A stretch of 64,000 nucleotides of DNA from Pseudomonas tolaasii NCPPB 2192 (GTDB lineage: Bacteria; Pseudomonadota; Gammaproteobacteria; Pseudomonadales; Pseudomonadaceae). Below are positions 25,210 through 34,088 of the stretch, piece after piece. Position 1 is the first letter of the stretch, and each line of letters starts with the position of its first letter. The notes under the pieces were generated by a model that was not told the origin of the DNA, ran no database searches, and saw nothing but the letters and a program-made list of their open reading frames with translations. Where the stretch lies: the NCBI RefSeq assembly GCF_002813445.1, contig NZ_PHHD01000001.1, positions 4,774,001 through 4,838,000 on the forward strand. Direction: 5' to 3'. A program made the translations under genes and the position numbers.

Positions 25210-26244
25210 TCACACCGGTTTCATTTGCCCCAAAATATTACGCAACGAAAAGCCGGTATGCCGACTCACACGCCCCGGCAAGTGGGTGGTGCTCACCTCG
25301 CGAGCCTCCCGTGGCGAGTAGCCAAACGCCTGCTTGAACGTGCGACTGAAGTGCGCATCGCTCTTGAACCCGAACTGAAACGCCAGCCCCGACACGCGAT
25401 GCCGCGCGCCCTGGTCACTCTGGATGATGATTCGTGCGCGGTTCAATCGCCGCTGCTGGATATACGCCGACACGCCCGCCTCGTGGCTGAACAGTCGATA
25501 GAGCTGCGCCCGTGAAATGCCCAGGTGTTTGCACAGGAACACCGGCGATAACTCCGGGTTGCGCACATGCTGCTCGATCAACTGTCGCGCGCGGTTGAAC
25601 AGCGTGTGGTCGATCTCCGGCGCGGCGCTTTGCAGGTTGGCCACCGACGGCGCCAGGGCCGCCGACACCATTGCCAGCGTCGCCTGTTGGGCGTGGGGGA
25701 TTTCGTCCGGGGTCAGCTTCGGCAACCGATGTTGCAATGCGCGCATATGGTCGGCCAGCAACTCGCTCAAGCCACCTTGCAGCACATGACCATGCACGTC
25801 TTTGTAGCTCAGGCTGGGCGCCAGCAGATCACGGGGAATGGTCAGGATCACGGTGTCGCCGGCGGTGATCAGGCAATCGAGTTCACGGGCGAGATCGAGG
25901 ATGTAAATCTGCGAATTGCCGGCGGCAAGCGCCCTGCGGCCTGCCGAGCCATTGATGCTGTGGGAGAGGCCGAGGCACAGGTAATAGTGGTCCAGGCTGT
26001 CGCGGCGAATCATCTGGGTGGAACGCTTGACCCGATAGGGCACTGGCTCGCCTGCACCGTCCCAGGCGCCGCTGCCCATCAACAGCGAACCCAGGTAGCC
26101 GGTGGCCAAACGGTAATTGAACGCCGATGATTCCGGCTCGCTGATGGTGATGTCGAAGATCGCGTTCACTTCCTCGCGCCACACTTCGAAGCGTTGGCGG
26201 GGCGGGTAGGGTTGGGTGGTAAACGTGAAAAGCGGATTCTCCAC
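25210..26244 (-). CDS. AraC-family regulator
   Basis: The 344-residue protein has an N-terminal AraC-binding-like domain (about 20-190) and a C-terminal AraC DNA-binding domain (about 230-330). The latter includes LSPVFLCKHLGISRAQLYRLFSHEAGV and LAFQFGFKSDAHFSRTFKQAFGYSPREAR. It is third on its strand after an NAD-dependent epimerase/SDR and an NTF2-like protein, with a 15-base gap from the latter. It probably controls this small operon or a distant target, in response to an unknown ligand. Confidence 0.87.
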   Translation of the reverse strand: MENPLFTFTTQPYPPRQRFEVWREEVNAIFDITISEPESSAFNYRLATGYLGSLLMGSGAWDGAGEPVPYRVKRSTQMIRRDSLDHYYLCLGLSHSINGSAGRRALAAGNSQIYILDLARELDCLITAGDTVILTIPRDLLAPSLSYKDVHGHVLQGGLSELLADHMRALQHRLPKLTPDEIPHAQQATLAMVSAALAPSVANLQSAAPEIDHTLFNRARQLIEQHVRNPELSPVFLCKHLGISRAQLYRLFSHEAGVSAYIQQRRLNRARIIIQSDQGARHRVSGLAFQFGFKSDAHFSRTFKQAFGYSPREAREVSTTHLPGRVSRHTGFSLRNILGQMKPV

Positions 26245-26259
26245 AAGCGGCTCCCTGCG

Positions 26260-26646
26260 CTAAAGCTGTTGTTCGATCGCCGCCTTGTCGATCACTGACC
26301 AGACGTGGGCGAATTTTCCGTCGACGAGTTCGTAGAATACGTTTTCATCAAAGGTAACGGTCTTGCCGTTGATCGGCAGGCCGAAAAACTCACCGCGCGG
26401 GCTGACCCGGAAATTCAAACGGCTGGCCACGGTGGGCGGGTCGGCAACCAGCAACTGGATGCGAAACACCAGGTCGGGGATTTCACGGAAGTCGCGTTCG
26501 AGCATGGCCCGATAACCCGCGAGCCCGACGGATTCGGCGTTGTAGGTCACGTCAGGGTGGACGTAGAGGCCGAGGTTATCCCAGGCCTGCCGGTTCAGGC
26601 AGTCGATATAGCCTCGGTAGAAATCGGCGAGTTCGTGCGGGGTCAT
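26260..26646 (-). CDS. SnoaL/NTF2-like protein
   Basis: This 128-residue alpha+beta barrel protein resembles the SnoaL-like polyketide cyclase group (FYRGYIDCLNRQAWDNLGLYVHPDVTYN; ERDFREIPDLVFRIQLLVADPP). The ATG at 26646 follows GGAGAACGTT and is used in place of an upstream in-frame start in the previous gene's tail. Family members bind small hydrophobic ligands or catalyse isomerisation and cyclisation. It lies between an SDR gene and an AraC regulator. Confidence 0.82.
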   Translation of the reverse strand: MTPHELADFYRGYIDCLNRQAWDNLGLYVHPDVTYNAESVGLAGYRAMLERDFREIPDLVFRIQLLVADPPTVASRLNFRVSPRGEFFGLPINGKTVTFDENVFYELVDGKFAHVWSVIDKAAIEQQL

Positions 26647-26701
26647 CAACGTTCTCCTGGATTCGGGCGCCCTGGGCGCCCGGTGGCGGAGCGTTGTTAT
26701 A

Positions 26702-27607
26702 TCACCCCTGTGGCCCCCCGCTCGAGTAATCCATCGTGCGCAAGTCATCCAGCAAACTCGGCCCGTTGGGTTGCCAGTTCAACTGATGGCGCGTCCATTC
26801 GCTGCTGGCGCGCATGTCCACACCGGCAAACAGGGCAAACCAGCCGAAGTGGGCCGCCGATTCTTCGGGCTTGATCGAGGCTGTGGAAATGCCAAGGCCT
26901 TGAGCCACCACCTCGGCAATGCGGCGTGAACTGACGCCTTCCTCCGCAACGGCGTGATAGCGCGCGCCGCGCTCACCGTGCTCCAGCACCCTCACATACA
27001 ACTGCGCGACATCCTTGATATGGGCCGCCGAGAAGCAATTCGCACCCTCGTTGAGGTAAGCCGCCACGCCTTTTTCCCGGGCCAGTGCAATCAAATAGGT
27101 GATCAGCCCCTGGCGTACGGTGTCGTGAACCTGGGGCAGGCGCACTACGCGCACATCGATGCCGGCCTCCAGCTGGCGATTACCTTCCAGTTCCGAGGCC
27201 ACACGGGGGTTGGGGTGCGCTGGATTGAAGATCGCTTCCCGCGCCAGGTCATCACCGCCGTGGTGGCCCATGCCGGTCCCGGAGGTGATGATCAAAGGGC
27301 GCGGGCTGCCTTGCAGGACCGCGCCCATGGCACTGATCACCCGGCGATCCTTTTCGCAGTTGGCGACGAAATGGTTGAAATCATGATCGAAGGCGGTGTG
27401 AATCACGCCATCGCACCGTTCGAGAGCGTTCACCCAGCCTTGCGGGTGTTCCAGGGTCCCGCGTTGGGCGGTTGCACCTTTGGCCTCCAATGCCTGGGCG
27501 CTGGCGTCTGAACGGACCAGGCCTGTAACCTGATGCCCGTTGGCAAGCAGGTCCGCCACCACGCGTGAACCAATAAAGCCGTTTGCTCCGGTAACAAAGA
27601 TACGCAT
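26702..27607 (-). CDS. NAD(P)-dependent epimerase/SDR-type oxidoreductase
   Basis: The 301-residue extended SDR has GANGFIGSRVVADLLANGH at its N-terminus (GxxGxxG) and an ITSGTGMGHHGG segment in the position of the catalytic Ser loop. The usual YxxxK is not clear, suggesting an atypical member. It is first in the operon, divergent from an XRE regulator whose operator-like palindrome lies 47-65 bases upstream of this start. Confidence 0.83.
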   Translation of the reverse strand: MRIFVTGANGFIGSRVVADLLANGHQVTGLVRSDASAQALEAKGATAQRGTLEHPQGWVNALERCDGVIHTAFDHDFNHFVANCEKDRRVISAMGAVLQGSPRPLIITSGTGMGHHGGDDLAREAIFNPAHPNPRVASELEGNRQLEAGIDVRVVRLPQVHDTVRQGLITYLIALAREKGVAAYLNEGANCFSAAHIKDVAQLYVRVLEHGERGARYHAVAEEGVSSRRIAEVVAQGLGISTASIKPEESAAHFGWFALFAGVDMRASSEWTRHQLNWQPNGPSLLDDLRTMDYSSGGPQG

Positions 27608-27653
27608 GTCAGCACTCCTGCAGTAAATTCAGAAGGCAGCATCAGGTCGGGCG

Positions 27654-27672
27654 CACTGCTATAAAAGTAGTG
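27654..27672. promoter_or_regulatory. 19-bp palindrome between SDR and XRE genes
   Basis: CACTGCT and AGTAGTG-type arms around TATAAA are symmetric except at two position pairs. It overlaps a CTATAA -10-like element and is the likely binding site of the XRE regulator starting at 27707. Confidence 0.55.
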
Positions 27673-27706
27673 GCTTTATCAGGGTATAGATTCCAACAGG
27701 CTAGCG

Positions 27707-28486
27707 ATGACCACTCTTTCCGATAACCCTTTGGGTGATTTCCTGCGGGCATGCCGCTTGCGGCTCGACCCTGTTTCTTTCGGTTTCGTGACCGGGCGCC
27801 GTCGAACGGCCGGGTTGCGCCGTGAGGAAGTCGCCCAACTCGCCCACATCAGCCCTACCTGGTACACCTGGCTTGAACAGGGACGTGGCGGGGCGCCGTC
27901 GCGGGAGGTGCTGAACCGCATTACCACAGGGCTGCGCCTGACGGCGCCGGAGCGCGAACACTTATGGATACTCGCGTTCGGTCATCCGCCGGACACACGT
28001 GTAACCGGCGGCGATGAAGTCACCCCGCGCCTGCAGCGGGTGCTGGACAGTATCGCGACGCCGGCCATTGTGCGCACGGCGGCCTGGGACGTTGTCGCCT
28101 GGAACCGCCCGGCCACCCTGGTACTCACGGATTACGCGCAACTGCCGCCCGAGCGGCGCAACATTCTGCGGCTGTTGTTTACCGACCCTGGCGTACGTGA
28201 CGTGCAGGCCGACTGGCACGCCGTGGCCCGCCTGGTGGTGAATGCCTTTCGCGCAGACGCCGCGCGCCTTGGGCCATCGCAAGAGATTGACGCACTGGTG
28301 CAAGAGCTTTCCGGCGTCAGCCCCGACTTCGATACCTTCTGGCGCAGCAATGACGTGGCCGGGTACGCAGGCGGGCTCAAGCGCTTGAACCATCCTCAGC
28401 TGGGGCCGATCACCCTTGAGTTTTCCCATTTTCTGGTCGAAGGGCGGCCGGATTTGATGATGATGGTGTTCAACCAGACGGCGTAA
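27707..28486 (+). CDS. XRE-family regulator with MmyB-like ligand domain
   Basis: The 259-residue protein has a helix-turn-helix at about residues 8-75 (LGDFLRACRLRLDP; TAGLRREEVAQLAHISPTWY). It is followed by the MmyB-like ligand-binding domain (about 100-255), with AWDVVAWNRPATLVLTDYAQL, a PAS-like fold found to bind fatty acid in a homologue. Such regulators are typically divergent from an SDR gene, exactly as here. It probably represses the SDR-NTF2-AraC operon. Confidence 0.9.
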   Translation: MTTLSDNPLGDFLRACRLRLDPVSFGFVTGRRRTAGLRREEVAQLAHISPTWYTWLEQGRGGAPSREVLNRITTGLRLTAPEREHLWILAFGHPPDTRVTGGDEVTPRLQRVLDSIATPAIVRTAAWDVVAWNRPATLVLTDYAQLPPERRNILRLLFTDPGVRDVQADWHAVARLVVNAFRADAARLGPSQEIDALVQELSGVSPDFDTFWRSNDVAGYAGGLKRLNHPQLGPITLEFSHFLVEGRPDLMMMVFNQTA

Positions 28487-28494
28487 CACCGCGC

Positions 28495-29925
28495 TTAAGG
28501 GGTGGTCAATTCAGCGGCGCTGGTCGTCGCACGTGTTGCGCGCAACGCCATCATCCACGCCAGCAGCGGCGCCAGGGTAAACAGCGCAAACAGCCAGAGT
28601 GCCGCGTGGCTGGCGCCTTGGTTGCCGGTTGCGTCATTGATGCCCGCCATGTTGGAGATCACGCCCGCCAGCGCAGCGCCCAGGGCCATGGCGAAGAGTT
28701 GCACGGTGGTGATCGAGGAGGCGGCCGTATCCTTGTCCTGCGCCGAGGCCACTTGCAGGATGCGCGTCAGCAGGTGCGGCCAGCCCAGGCCAATGCCGAA
28801 ACCGACCATGAACAGCCCGAGGCAAATGGGCGCCAGGCGTTGCCATTCTCCAAGGCTGACCGACGGTGTGGTGACCGCCAACAGCACCAGGCCCGCCACG
28901 ATAAACAGCGGCCCGGCGAGGATGGCATGATGGGCGCGCCGCCCGGTCCAGCCGGAGCTGAGAATTTCCGACACCGTCCAGCCGGCAGCCATCAGCGCCG
29001 CCATGTAACCGGCAATCAAAGGGGATTGACCGTGCAGGTGCTGCAGGAAATACGGCATGAAAATCTCGCTGCTCATGCCGATCACCAGCAGGCAAGTGGT
29101 GGCGTACAACGCGCAGAGCGGGGTGCTGAACTTCAAGGCATCCCGAGGCAGCAGGCGCACCGTGGCCCTGGACTCCTTGCGAATCAGCAATGCCACCAGC
29201 ACTGCGCAGGCCGCGATGCCCAGCACATTCCAGCCCGGCAGCGTCGACACACTGCCTGCACACACCGCCAGCACCGCTGCGGCCAGCAACACCAATTGCA
29301 TCACCGGAAGCCGCGTATTTGCGGCGGTCGTGCTGTCCCGTGGCGGCAGTGCCCGGCTGGTGAGGGCGATGTAGGCCAGGCTTACCGGCACCATCGAGCC
29401 GAAGGCGAAGCGCCAGGCGTCCATTTCGGCGAACACGCCACCGACGGCCGGGCCGACCAGCGTCGCCACGCCCCACATGCCCGACACCAACGCCATGGCC
29501 CGCGGCCACAGGCGTTCTTCAAACACCAATTGAATCATCGAGTAGCACAACGCGAGCAACATGCCGCCACCCAGGCCCTGGATGGACCGCCCCACCAGCA
29601 TCACCGGCATGCTCGGCGCCACGGCGCAGATCAACACACCGACCATGAATATCAGCGTCGCGACGGCATACGCCTGGCGTGGGCTGGTGCGTTGCAACAA
29701 CCGTGAGGTCAGCGCGGAACCGAGGATCGAAGCCACCACGTACAGCGTGGTACTCCACGCATACAGGGCCAGCCCGCCGATTTCCGCGACGACCGACGGC
29801 AGGATGGTCGTGGCGATATAGGTGTTGGTGGCATACAAAGCAATGCCGCCTGAGAGGGCCAGCGACCGGGCGCCGTTCTTGCCACGGAGCAATTCGCTCC
29901 AACTGCTGTCTTGGGTGTGCATCAA
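28495..29925 (-). CDS. MFS-family transporter (probably drug efflux)
   Basis: The 476-residue membrane protein has roughly 12-14 helices, in the size range of DHA2-type or sugar/drug MFS exporters. LTSRLLQRTSPRQAYAVATL near residue 75 corresponds to motif A. It is divergent from a COG2345-type HTH regulator, the likely repressor. The substrate is unknown. Its end lies nine bases from the convergent XRE gene stop. Confidence 0.87.
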   Translation of the reverse strand: MMHTQDSSWSELLRGKNGARSLALSGGIALYATNTYIATTILPSVVAEIGGLALYAWSTTLYVVASILGSALTSRLLQRTSPRQAYAVATLIFMVGVLICAVAPSMPVMLVGRSIQGLGGGMLLALCYSMIQLVFEERLWPRAMALVSGMWGVATLVGPAVGGVFAEMDAWRFAFGSMVPVSLAYIALTSRALPPRDSTTAANTRLPVMQLVLLAAAVLAVCAGSVSTLPGWNVLGIAACAVLVALLIRKESRATVRLLPRDALKFSTPLCALYATTCLLVIGMSSEIFMPYFLQHLHGQSPLIAGYMAALMAAGWTVSEILSSGWTGRRAHHAILAGPLFIVAGLVLLAVTTPSVSLGEWQRLAPICLGLFMVGFGIGLGWPHLLTRILQVASAQDKDTAASSITTVQLFAMALGAALAGVISNMAGINDATGNQGASHAALWLFALFTLAPLLAWMMALRATRATTSAAELTTP

Positions 29926-29969
29926 CGCTTCCTTGTAATGCTTGCGCCCTGTGGCGCACGGCGAATTGC

Positions 29970-30680
29970 ATGAAAATCAGGCTTGAGTTAATTTGCCAAG
30001 TAGTTGCTTTGAATATTGCGGCGGGGCGTTTTATTTTGTCAAGAAATGACTTGGAATATCCGGCATCTTCTGCGGCGGACCGTGTATTGCATCTGCTCAA
30101 GACGCGCGGACCACAACTGGCCAGCGACATGGGCGCGTTCCTCGGCACCAGCGGCGAAGCGGCGCGCCAGCAGTTGGTGAAACTGGCCGCCAGTGGTCTG
30201 GTAAATGCCAGTTCCGAGGTGCGCGGAGTGGGGCGCCCGACTCAGGTGTGGCAGCTCACGGCGGCGGGCCACGCGCGTTTTCCGGACACCCATTCGGAAT
30301 TGACGATGCAGCTGTTGCAGACCGTGCGCGACACCTTTGGCGAGGAAGCCATCGACCGCCTGATCGACGTGCGTGAACGTCAGACCCAGGCGTTGTACGA
30401 GCGCGAAATGGGCGGCATTCCTGATTTGAAAGGGCGAGTAGAACGCCTGGCCGCGCTGCGCAGCCGTGAAGGCTACATGGCCGAATGGAGCGAGCAGCCG
30501 GACGGCGCCTTGATCCTGGTGGAAAACCACTGCCCGATCTGCGCAGCCGCCACGGCGTGCCAGGGGTTCTGCCGCGCCGAGTTGCAGGTGTTCGAGCAGG
30601 TGCTGCGGGCGAAGGTCGAGCGGGTGGAGCATATACAGCTGGGGGCGCGGCGGTGTGCGTATCGGGTTGTTCAGGGGTGA
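29970..30680 (+). CDS. COG2345-type HTH regulator with C-terminal Cys cluster
   Basis: This regulator (236 residues from the ATG at 29970) has a winged helix (ADRVLHLLKTRGPQLASDMG; TSGEAARQQLVKLAASGL) and a C-terminal four-Cys segment CPICAAATACQGFC. That Cys arrangement is typical of the SufR-like group, in which it can hold an Fe-S cluster. The real start may be the TTG at 30036 or 30051, because the ATG lies inside the likely promoter and the residues before ASSAADRVL are not family-like. It is divergent from an MFS exporter and not linked to Fe-S genes here, so it may be a redox- or drug-responsive repressor of that pump. Confidence 0.78.
   Translation: MKIRLELICQVVALNIAAGRFILSRNDLEYPASSAADRVLHLLKTRGPQLASDMGAFLGTSGEAARQQLVKLAASGLVNASSEVRGVGRPTQVWQLTAAGHARFPDTHSELTMQLLQTVRDTFGEEAIDRLIDVRERQTQALYEREMGGIPDLKGRVERLAALRSREGYMAEWSEQPDGALILVENHCPICAAATACQGFCRAELQVFEQVLRAKVERVEHIQLGARRCAYRVVQG
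29998..30009. promoter_or_regulatory. AAG-N6-CTT half-palindrome, site 1
   Basis: AAG and CTT arms are separated by six bases. This is similar to the site at 30040-30053, centre-to-centre about 43 bp (four helical turns). Confidence 0.35.
30040..30053. promoter_or_regulatory. CAAG-N6-CTTG palindrome, site 2
   Basis: CAAG and CTTG arms lie around AAATGA, overlapping the possible TTG starts of the regulator. It is a candidate autoregulatory operator. Confidence 0.4.
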
Positions 30681-30758
30681 ACGCTGTGCGGGTGGTTATC
30701 GACCCGGGGAGCACACTTTGGCAGCCAGTCAGATTGATCCGCCGGGGTAAGACGTGCG

Positions 30759-31715
30759 TTACGTCCGCCTGGCATCAGGCACTTGAAGATCCAGCAACAG
30801 CTCGTCGCTGGCGCGATCGAAGTGCTCGATAAGGAAGTCCAGCAGTACACGCACCCGCGGAACCCGGTAGCGACTGCCATGTAATACCGCGTACACGCCG
30901 GCCTCTCGAACACAAAAGTCAGGCAACAGGACTTTCAGGCGTCCGGCACGGATATCGGCTGCCGCATCCCAAATGGTCTTGCGCGCAATGCCATGCCCGG
31001 CCAATGCCCATGCGCGCGCGAGTGCGCCATCATTGGTTTCCCATGCCTGGCTCATGGGCACGGTGTGGTTCCATTCCTGACCGTCCACCACAAAGTGAAA
31101 GGTGTTCAATGGCCCTGCACCAGTCACCAGCACGATGAACCTGTGGTGAACCAGGTCAGCAGGGGTCCGGGGTTCACCGTATCGCGCCAGATAGTCAGGC
31201 GAAGCGCACAGTACTCGCCAGTTAGGGGCCAACTGCCTGGCGATCATCGAGCTTTCATGTGGCTGCCCAAACCGGATTGCCAGATCGACATCGTCCTGCA
31301 CCAGGTTGGACACCGAATCCGACAACGTCAGCGCGATTGACAGTTCCGGATGCAATGCACTGAATGCTTCAAGCCAGTCATTCAACTGGTTGCGACCAAA
31401 ATCGGCAGACGCGGATATCCGCACCTTGCCACGCACCCCTGTTTGACTGGCTTGAAGCCCTGCTTCCGCCTCATCGATCGCTCGCAATGCGACCCAGCAC
31501 TGTTGCAAATAAAACCGGCCTTCTTCCGTGAGGCGCAACTGGCGCGTGGTGCGATCAAACAATTTGGTGCGCAGCGCCGCCTCAAGCTTGATAAGGCGCG
31601 CGCTGGCAGCGGCTGGCGACAGCGCGAGTTTTCGTCCTGCGGCAGACAAGCTGCCGAGTGCTGCCGCCTCGACGAACAACCGCATATCACCCAATCGATC
31701 AGTGGCCATATTCAA
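30759..31715 (-). CDS. LysR-family transcriptional regulator
   Basis: This 318-residue regulator has a winged helix-turn-helix (MRLFVEAAALGSLSAAGRKLALSPAAASARLIKLE, residues about 10-45). The effector domain (about 95-300) includes ISASADFGRNQLNDWLEAF and DDVDLAIRFGQP, typical of the CrgA/AaeR-like branch. It is divergent from an MFS gene; the 92-bp gap holds a perfect 19-bp palindrome with a T-N11-A core next to its start. It most likely controls the MFS gene. Confidence 0.9.
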   Translation of the reverse strand: MNMATDRLGDMRLFVEAAALGSLSAAGRKLALSPAAASARLIKLEAALRTKLFDRTTRQLRLTEEGRFYLQQCWVALRAIDEAEAGLQASQTGVRGKVRISASADFGRNQLNDWLEAFSALHPELSIALTLSDSVSNLVQDDVDLAIRFGQPHESSMIARQLAPNWRVLCASPDYLARYGEPRTPADLVHHRFIVLVTGAGPLNTFHFVVDGQEWNHTVPMSQAWETNDGALARAWALAGHGIARKTIWDAAADIRAGRLKVLLPDFCVREAGVYAVLHGSRYRVPRVRVLLDFLIEHFDRASDELLLDLQVPDARRT

Positions 31716-31720
31716 TTCAA

Positions 31721-31739
31721 ATTTGATAGTTCATCAAAT
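31721..31739. promoter_or_regulatory. LysR-type operator (perfect 7-5-7 palindrome)
   Basis: ATTTGAT and ATCAAAT are separated by five bases, containing T-N11-A. It is located between the divergent LysR and MFS genes, and a second partial TTATCAAA follows nearby. Confidence 0.7.
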
Positions 31740-31807
31740 GGTAGGCCAATTATCAAAACGGCGGCAACTCATCACACTCCTGTCTCCCATTCCTTTGAGC
31801 ACAGGTC

Positions 31808-33046
31808 ATGACCGGAAAATCGCACGCTGACAATGGCGCTATCAGAATATCGGGCAATACCGAACACTTCAGTGCCGGACGTCTCCCCCTGGCGGCTCTG
31901 TTGGCGCTGACAATGGGTAGCTTCATCGCCACCGCCAACGAAACGCTGCCAGCAGGACTTTTACCGCAAATCGCCGAGACGTTGGGTGTGTCGCAAGCGT
32001 GGGCCGGCCAGATGGTGACACTCTGTGCCCTGGGCTCAGGGTTGGCGGCCATTCCATTGACGATTGCGTTGCAGTCGTGGCAACGGCGCTTGGTGTTGTT
32101 ACTGGCTGTCGGAGTGTTTTGCACCGGTAATGCAGTGACAGCCCTCTCACCCTGGTTTGCATTGACGCTGGCTACTCGCTTCATGGTGGGGATTGCAACC
32201 GGTCTGGCCTGGAGCCTGTTGGCCGGTTACGCCAGACGGATGGTCACTCCACCATTGCAAGGTCGCGCGATGGCGGTGGCGATGCTCGGTATTCCTTTGG
32301 CCCTTGCTATGGGCGTGCCGCTGGGTGCCTGGCTTGGCAAGCTACTGGGGTGGCGTTGCGTGTTCGCAGCTCTCTCGGGGCTCAGCCTGTTGCTGATGGT
32401 CTGGGTATACCTGCAAGTGCCAGATTATCCCGGCCAAGACCTGGACCGACGCCTGCCGCTACGCAAGGTCTGGCAAGCCCCGGGTGTACGGCCCGTACTG
32501 GCGGTGGTCATGCTCTGGATCCTGGCCCATTACACCCTCTATACCTACATTGCTGCGTTCCTGGCTTCTGTTGGCTTGGCCGACCAGGTTGATCGGGGCC
32601 TCCTTTCATTCGGAATTGCGGCCTTGGTCGGTCTATGGATGATCGGCACGCTGATTGATGGCAGGCTTAGAGGTCTGGTGTTGCTCAGTCTGACGGCATT
32701 CACCCTGGTTGCGTTTGCCCTTGGGCTGAGTGACCTGCCCGTCGGTGCGATCTATCTCAGCATCGTGGTGTGGGGGATGAGCTTCGGCGGTGCGCCAACC
32801 TTATTGCAAACCGCCTTGGCTGATGCTGCCGGTGACGGCGCCGATATTGCGCAATCAATGCTGGTCACCGTCTTTAACCTGGCGTTTGCAGGCAGTGGAG
32901 TCATCGGCGGCGTTCTCCTGGAAACCTGGGGGGCGAGCGCCATTCCCTGGGTCGTGTTGGCGTTGCTGCTGCCGGCGTTGTGGGTTGTCTCGATGACCAA
33001 GCGGCACGCTTTCAGGCGCTCCTGTACCGCTCGTTCCACCCGATAA
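31808..33046 (+). CDS. MFS-family transporter, SotB/AraJ-like
   Basis: The 412-residue membrane protein has 12 helices, opening with LLALTMGSFIATANETLPAGLLPQIAE near residue 30, a strong signature of the AraJ/SotB sugar- and drug-efflux branch. Base composition is slightly less GC-rich than the neighbours upstream of 30 kb. It is divergent from a LysR regulator. Its 3' end overlaps the convergent SMI1-like gene by 35 bases. Confidence 0.87.
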   Translation: MTGKSHADNGAIRISGNTEHFSAGRLPLAALLALTMGSFIATANETLPAGLLPQIAETLGVSQAWAGQMVTLCALGSGLAAIPLTIALQSWQRRLVLLLAVGVFCTGNAVTALSPWFALTLATRFMVGIATGLAWSLLAGYARRMVTPPLQGRAMAVAMLGIPLALAMGVPLGAWLGKLLGWRCVFAALSGLSLLLMVWVYLQVPDYPGQDLDRRLPLRKVWQAPGVRPVLAVVMLWILAHYTLYTYIAAFLASVGLADQVDRGLLSFGIAALVGLWMIGTLIDGRLRGLVLLSLTAFTLVAFALGLSDLPVGAIYLSIVVWGMSFGGAPTLLQTALADAAGDGADIAQSMLVTVFNLAFAGSGVIGGVLLETWGASAIPWVVLALLLPALWVVSMTKRHAFRRSCTARSTR

Positions 33047-33404
33047 CCAGCTCGGCGTGTTGTTCATGAGTGACCCACGCGATATTCGTTTGATCTGTCG
33101 GGTCGCCACCAAAGACCAACGGCTTCAGATACCACTTGATCTTTCCGGTGAAGCGCTCGTCAAGCTCCAGCGAAATCTGTTGAGGAAGCGAAAACGGCAC
33201 GGCGTGCGCTGCAGCAAGTGGCAGCGTTGGCACAGTGAAAACCAGGCCCGAAGGGTTAATGACGATGAAGTCGTCCCAGCCTCTTAGCCCAATCAGCGTA
33301 TAGCCCGGCAGGTACTGATCAAATCTGTAGGCATTCATCGCCGCGAAGCTTTCATCCTGGGTGAAGAGGACAAGGTAGTCGTCGTTTTGCCAACCTTCGT
33401 TCAT
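33012..33404 (-). CDS. SMI1/KNR4-like (SUKH) protein
   Basis: The 130-residue protein carries a SUKH-type pattern, YLPGYTLIGLRGWDDFIVIN then GLVFTVPTLPL. SUKH proteins are frequently immunity partners of polymorphic toxins. No toxin gene is adjacent, so it is an orphan here. The ATG at 33404 lies one base after the LysE stop codon (TGA-T-ATG), so translation is probably coupled to LysE. The family call is by motif only; some SUKH members are housekeeping. Confidence 0.6.
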   Translation of the reverse strand: MNEGWQNDDYLVLFTQDESFAAMNAYRFDQYLPGYTLIGLRGWDDFIVINPSGLVFTVPTLPLAAAHAVPFSLPQQISLELDERFTGKIKWYLKPLVFGGDPTDQTNIAWVTHEQHAELVIGWNERYRSA

Positions 33405-33405
33405 A

Positions 33406-34026
33406 TCAAGCCCTGCGCGCCAGCAACAACACCGTCGCGGCTGCCGACAGCAACCCGGCGCAGCAGCGATTGAAGATCCGTTTGCCACGCGGCTCGGCAA
33501 ACCAGCGGCGCATGTGCAGGCCCATGTAGGCGTAGGCGCTGATGGCGACCCACTCCAGGATCAGGAACAGCGCGCCCAACAGGGCGAATTGCGGCGTGAT
33601 GGGTTGGCCGGGCACCACGAATTGCGGGAGGAAGGCGGTGAAGATCAGGATGGCTTTCGGGTTGCCTGCCGCCACCAGGAACTCCTGCCGCGCCAAGGCC
33701 CACAGCCCCACTTCCTTCGTGTTGGATTCAGCTTCCGCGTGCGGGTTTGCCCGCCACAGTTGAAAGGCCAAGTAAAACAGGTACGCCGCCCCCAGAATCT
33801 TGATCCCGTAGAACAACAGCTCCGAGGTTTGCAGCACCACCGCCAGGCCGGCGGAGGCGAGGGCGATCATCCCGGCAAATGCCAGAAGGCGGCCGACACC
33901 CGCCAGGCAGGACGTGCGATAGCCATAACGGGTGGAGTTGCTCACGGACAGCAGGTTGTTCGGGCCGGGCGCCATGTTCAGGGCGAAGCAGGCGGGCAGG
34001 AAAATGGCGAGGGTGGCGATGTCCAT
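33406..34026 (-). CDS. LysE/RhtB-family exporter
   Basis: This 206-residue exporter has six helices. NMAPGPNNLLSVSNSTRYG near residue 17 and GNPKAILIFTAFLPQFVVPGQ near 125 match the amino-acid-efflux LysE/RhtB family. It is the first gene of a two-gene unit with the downstream SMI1-like gene. The substrate is unknown. Confidence 0.9.
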   Translation of the reverse strand: MDIATLAIFLPACFALNMAPGPNNLLSVSNSTRYGYRTSCLAGVGRLLAFAGMIALASAGLAVVLQTSELLFYGIKILGAAYLFYLAFQLWRANPHAEAESNTKEVGLWALARQEFLVAAGNPKAILIFTAFLPQFVVPGQPITPQFALLGALFLILEWVAISAYAYMGLHMRRWFAEPRGKRIFNRCCAGLLSAAATVLLLARRA

Positions 34027-34088
34027 GGTGGCTCCGTGCGGGGTCAGTGGTCATGACGGGCGGTTCAAGTCTGAACGTTCATGAACCG

